Assembly (NCBI RefSeq): GCF_025971945.1 | Contig: NZ_JAPDHW010000009.1 | Coordinates: forward strand, 1 to 64,000 | DNA: 64,000 nucleotides | Direction of reading: 5' to 3' | Source of the DNA: Chryseobacterium kimseyorum | GTDB lineage: Bacteria; Bacteroidota; Bacteroidia; Flavobacteriales; Weeksellaceae | Part shown: positions 61,331 to 64,000 of the stretch, piece by piece | Numbering within the stretch: position 1 is the first letter of the stretch | Layout: every line of letters begins with the position of its first letter | The notes under the pieces: generated by a model | Database searches by the model: none | The model's input: only the letters and a program-made list of their open reading frames with translations | Told to the model about the DNA's origin: nothing | Program-made: the position numbers and the translations under genes

Positions 61331-62377
61331 ATGAAACTGAAATTTTTATTTTTTATCGCCCTTTTTTCGGTAATCTCCTGTAAACAAGAACAAAAAAATT
61401 CACCGGCTCAGGCTGTCGCTCTTTCTTCAAACTTAAATTTTACAGAAGATGGCAATAATTTTCATTTTGAATCAGGAAAGTTTAGATATGATTTTAAAAC
61501 TGATCAACTTCCCTTAAAAAAAGTGATTTTGTTAAATTCCAGTTTACTTGGGTATATTTCTGAGATTGGAGCGGAGAATTCGGTGATTGGAGTTTCCAGT
61601 CCGGAATATATTTATTCAGGAAAAGTTAATAATTTAATAACACAGGGAAAGATACAGACCGTAGGAAATGAACAGAAATATGATGTTGAAAAAATTATTT
61701 CACTGAAACCGGATGCTATTTTCACCAACTATATCGCAAGTTTTGACAATACCTACCAGCTTTTGAAAAATAATGGAATTCAGGTCATATTTTTAGATGA
61801 ATATATGGAGCAGAAGCCATTGGAGAAAACGGCATACCTCAAACTTTTTGGGAAGCTTTTCGGAAAGGAAGAGATTGCAGAAAAGAAATACTCAGACATT
61901 GCAAAAAATTATAATGATCTGAAAAGGCTGGCATCAACATCAAAGTCACAACCCAAAGTTTTGGCGAACGAAATGTATGGTGACATCTGGTACCTCCCGG
62001 GAGGAAAAACTTTCACAGCCAATTATATTGCCGATGCCCATGCAGATTACATTTTAAAAGGAAATACTGAAGAAAAAGCAGTAACGATGAGTTTTGAAGA
62101 AGTTTATTCGAAAGCTAAAAACACACAGTACTGGGTGAATGCAGGGAATCATCTTTCAAAACAGGAACTGCTGAACATCAATCCGTACTACGGTAAACTT
62201 GAAGTTTTTAATAAAGGAAAGATCTATGGTATCACTGCAAAAGAAAAGCAGAAATCAAACGATTTTTTTGAAAGTGGAGTGGTAAGAGCTGATCTTATCC
62301 TGAAAGATTATATAAAGATCCTTCACCCAGAGCTTTTACCGGATTATCAACTGACTTACATGAAAGAATTACAATAG
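61331..62377 (+). CDS. Metal/siderophore ABC transporter substrate-binding lipoprotein
   Basis: 348-residue lipoprotein (lipobox VISC, Cys 17) of the helical-backbone metal receptor class (TroA/FepB/BtuF-like). VILLNSSLLGYISEIGAENSVIGVSSPEYIYSG starts the first lobe (about 64-100), SLKPDAIFTNY near 123, and VLANEMYGDIWYLPGGKTFTANYIADAHADY near 213 leads the second. Binds iron-siderophore, haem or cobalamin in the envelope. Permease and ATPase are not seen in the window. Start at 61331 gives the signal. Confidence 0.87.
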   Translation: MKLKFLFFIALFSVISCKQEQKNSPAQAVALSSNLNFTEDGNNFHFESGKFRYDFKTDQLPLKKVILLNSSLLGYISEIGAENSVIGVSSPEYIYSGKVNNLITQGKIQTVGNEQKYDVEKIISLKPDAIFTNYIASFDNTYQLLKNNGIQVIFLDEYMEQKPLEKTAYLKLFGKLFGKEEIAEKKYSDIAKNYNDLKRLASTSKSQPKVLANEMYGDIWYLPGGKTFTANYIADAHADYILKGNTEEKAVTMSFEEVYSKAKNTQYWVNAGNHLSKQELLNINPYYGKLEVFNKGKIYGITAKEKQKSNDFFESGVVRADLILKDYIKILHPELLPDYQLTYMKELQ

Positions 62378-62416
62378 GTCTCAGGAATTTTATATTTTTG
62401 CAGTAGTTTTTAGCTT

Positions 62417-63061
62417 ATGTGGAAGAAAATAAAACAATTCATTTTTATCGTTCTTGTCCTGAACGTAGTATTTATTATCTGGGGGAGATTTTTTAATCCT
62501 CCCATCACCATTACTCAGATTGGTGGTCTTTTCGAGTACGGAAAGCTTAGTAGGGACTATATTTCCTACGATGAAATGGGTAGTAATGTAAAAAAAGCTG
62601 TGATTGCATCTGAAGATCAAAAGTTTTTTACTCACAACGGATTTGATTATACTGCTATTGAAAAAGCGATGAAGAATAATGAAAAGGGGAAAAAACTAAG
62701 AGGTGGTAGCACAATATCGCAACAGACTGCAAAAAATGTTTTTCTCTGGCAGGGAAGAAGCTGGATCAGAAAAGGGCTGGAAGCAATGTATACCTTCATC
62801 ATCGAAAAAGTATGGTCTAAAGATATTATTCTTGAAAGATATTTGAATTCAATAGAAATGGGGCAGGGCGTTTTTGGCATAGAAGCCGCTTCTCAGTACT
62901 ACTTCGCAAAAGCTTCAAAAGATCTCAATACATCAGAAGCAGCCTGGATTGCAGCCGTTTTGCCTAACCCGAAAAAATATGATCCTAAAAATCCTTCTGC
63001 TTATTTAAGAAAGAAACACAAGTGGATTATGAGACAAATGAGAAATGTAAGTTTGAAATAG
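62417..63061 (+). CDS. mtgA: Monofunctional peptidoglycan transglycosylase
   Basis: 214-residue GT51 glycosyltransferase that polymerises lipid II into glycan. One N-terminal TM helix (FIFIVLVLNVVFIIW, about 7-21). SEDQKFFTHNGFD contains the catalytic Glu (near residue 63), GGSTISQQTAKNVFLW near 96-112, and ERYLNSIEMGQGVFGIEAASQYYF near 142-166 form the GT51 motifs. Length matches MtgA. Confidence 0.95.
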   Translation: MWKKIKQFIFIVLVLNVVFIIWGRFFNPPITITQIGGLFEYGKLSRDYISYDEMGSNVKKAVIASEDQKFFTHNGFDYTAIEKAMKNNEKGKKLRGGSTISQQTAKNVFLWQGRSWIRKGLEAMYTFIIEKVWSKDIILERYLNSIEMGQGVFGIEAASQYYFAKASKDLNTSEAAWIAAVLPNPKKYDPKNPSAYLRKKHKWIMRQMRNVSLK

Positions 63062-63069
63062 TATCTTTG
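63062..63069 (+). promoter_or_regulatory. Promoter -7 box, leaderless arrangement
   Basis: TATCTTTG ends 5 bp before the ATG at 63075, so the transcript may start at the codon itself. Confidence 0.45.
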
Positions 63070-63074
63070 TACTA

Positions 63075-64000
63075 ATGAAATTTCTCAGTTCAAGTACAAA
63101 TAATTTCGAAGCTGTTCTTAAAAAATATTTTTCTTTTAAGAATGAAACCCTCTCTCTGGAGCCTTTTGCCGAGTTTCTAGAGAGCATCAAGAAAGCCGAC
63201 TTTACCGACGTTCTTAATTGTTTTAAGGCAAATCCAAACTTAGCTGACAATTTCAGGTACTATATTCACAGTATTTTTGAAGGAAGACCTTTCAATTTAT
63301 CTTTGACAGAGGCTAATATATTGTCTGAAAATGCCTTTTTTCCCGAACTTAAAAAAAGAATTCTCAACAAAGTTTTACCGCCCGTAGAGAACGAAAAAAC
63401 GGTTTGGTATCTGGTTGATAACATCAGTTTCAGACCTAAAAAAGATCTCGAATTTCTTCATAATCTTCCCGAAAATGAAATGGATGAGTTTTTTCATCTT
63501 TTAGGGCTTACTAATTTTATTCAGAAACCTAAGGTTAAAAGAGAACTTATTTTCTCAATGAATATTCTCTCATGGCGTGTGACTGGGATGGCCTTAGATG
63601 TAGAAGTCGTGAGAATGGCTCCCGAATACCGGAATTTCGACAATCCTTTTTTAGCCTTACAGAAAGAACTGGAAACTTTAGCCGATGAATTTAAGTTGAA
63701 TCCTGAGATTCAGTTAACTTCAAAAGACAGCCGATACAAGCAGATAAAAATTTACACCGAGCAATGTCTCGACTTTGTAAATATAGCTTTCAAAAATTCT
63801 TCTAAATACGGGATTTCAGGGAAGATCAATCAGTCTCTTCTGAAAATCCGTCAGCAGACGCAGAGAATCTACGAAATTGTACAGTTGCTGGTCATTGATT
63901 CTAATGATGATATTGTTCTTAAATCTAAACAGTTAATGTTTAATGTTTTAAGTTATAAATCTCATAAAAATAATATCTCAGAGCTCTTCAATGACAGTAC
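63075..64000 (+). CDS. Large conserved protein, Gcr-type site-specific recombinase-like, partial
   Basis: At least 308 residues, open to the window end, so the 3' part is missing. Starts MKFLSSSTNNFEAVLKKYF, with long helical segments and the stretch LSWRVTGMALDVEVVRMAPEY near 170-190 followed by NPFLALQKELETL. This resembles the Neisseria Gcr-type proteins labelled site-specific recombinase (PF10136), which are membrane proteins of uncertain true function. The membrane helices would lie in the missing part. Moderate confidence. Confidence 0.55.
   Translation, partial: MKFLSSSTNNFEAVLKKYFSFKNETLSLEPFAEFLESIKKADFTDVLNCFKANPNLADNFRYYIHSIFEGRPFNLSLTEANILSENAFFPELKKRILNKVLPPVENEKTVWYLVDNISFRPKKDLEFLHNLPENEMDEFFHLLGLTNFIQKPKVKRELIFSMNILSWRVTGMALDVEVVRMAPEYRNFDNPFLALQKELETLADEFKLNPEIQLTSKDSRYKQIKIYTEQCLDFVNIAFKNSSKYGISGKINQSLLKIRQQTQRIYEIVQLLVIDSNDDIVLKSKQLMFNVLSYKSHKNNISELFNDS

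Overview
The window looks like chromosome of a Flavobacteriia member close to Chryseobacterium (Bacteroidota). It is AT-rich. Several promoters fit the Bacteroidota pattern TTG-N19..21-TAnnTTTG. Lipoproteins and signal peptides are of Flavobacteriia type, and the gene complement (fused E1 alpha/beta dehydrogenase, MetNIQ, QueA, AIM24, a GldA-like ATPase, GH3/GH29 enzymes, a PQQ-type sorbosone dehydrogenase) fits that group. Genus is inferred from style, not proved.

Layout. 0.3-3.6 kb: aldo/keto reductase and a GH3 glucosidase. 4.2-7.15 kb: a metNIQ methionine-uptake operon on the minus strand. It is preceded by a 34-codon Met-rich leader ORF, a terminator hairpin and a candidate anti-terminator, i.e. 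a methionine attenuator; this is the most interesting find. 7.3-16.8 kb: housekeeping genes (phosphoesterase, topoisomerase III, HhH protein, MerR regulator with a small membrane protein, SMP-30 lipoprotein, DEAD-box helicase, a PD-(D/E)XK-like protein, thioesterase, holin-like protein). 17.2-29.5 kb: S9 peptidase, deoxyinosine glycosylase, AIM24, queA, a four-helix-bundle gene flanked by repeat words, rlmN, a 67-bp double-hairpin array, polyprenyl synthase and the fused E1 dehydrogenase. 30-36.9 kb: C1 peptidase, then an ECF sigma factor with a large membrane protein that joins an anti-sigma-like N-terminus, a TonB plug and a vWA domain, plus a second vWA lipoprotein split by a poly-A frameshift. 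37.4-42.5 kb: a GbsR/MarR-type regulator and a run of small membrane proteins, a desaturase, an SRPBCC protein and a DUF2071 protein. Palindromic sites sit before the regulator and two following genes, suggesting a local membrane or lipid regulon. 42.5-43.3 kb: two tandem-repeat blocks (42-bp and about 150-bp units). 43.4-49.3 kb: GH29 fucosidase, GH3 enzyme with PA14, sorbosone dehydrogenase; no SusC/SusD pair, so not a typical PUL. 49.4-58.3 kb: lpd, PH-domain protein, M19-like dipeptidase, patatin, adenine deaminase, ABC ATPase. 58.4-61.3 kb: a decayed segment with broken genes between a tRNA-Arg gene and an 11-bp copy of its 3' end. 61.3-64 kb: metal/siderophore-binding lipoprotein, mtgA and the start of a large gene cut by the window edge.

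Intergenic space is rich in short palindromic elements, many with two hairpins and 3-nt loops, resembling REP-type repeats. No complete transposase, integrase, CRISPR array, rRNA or replication origin was found.
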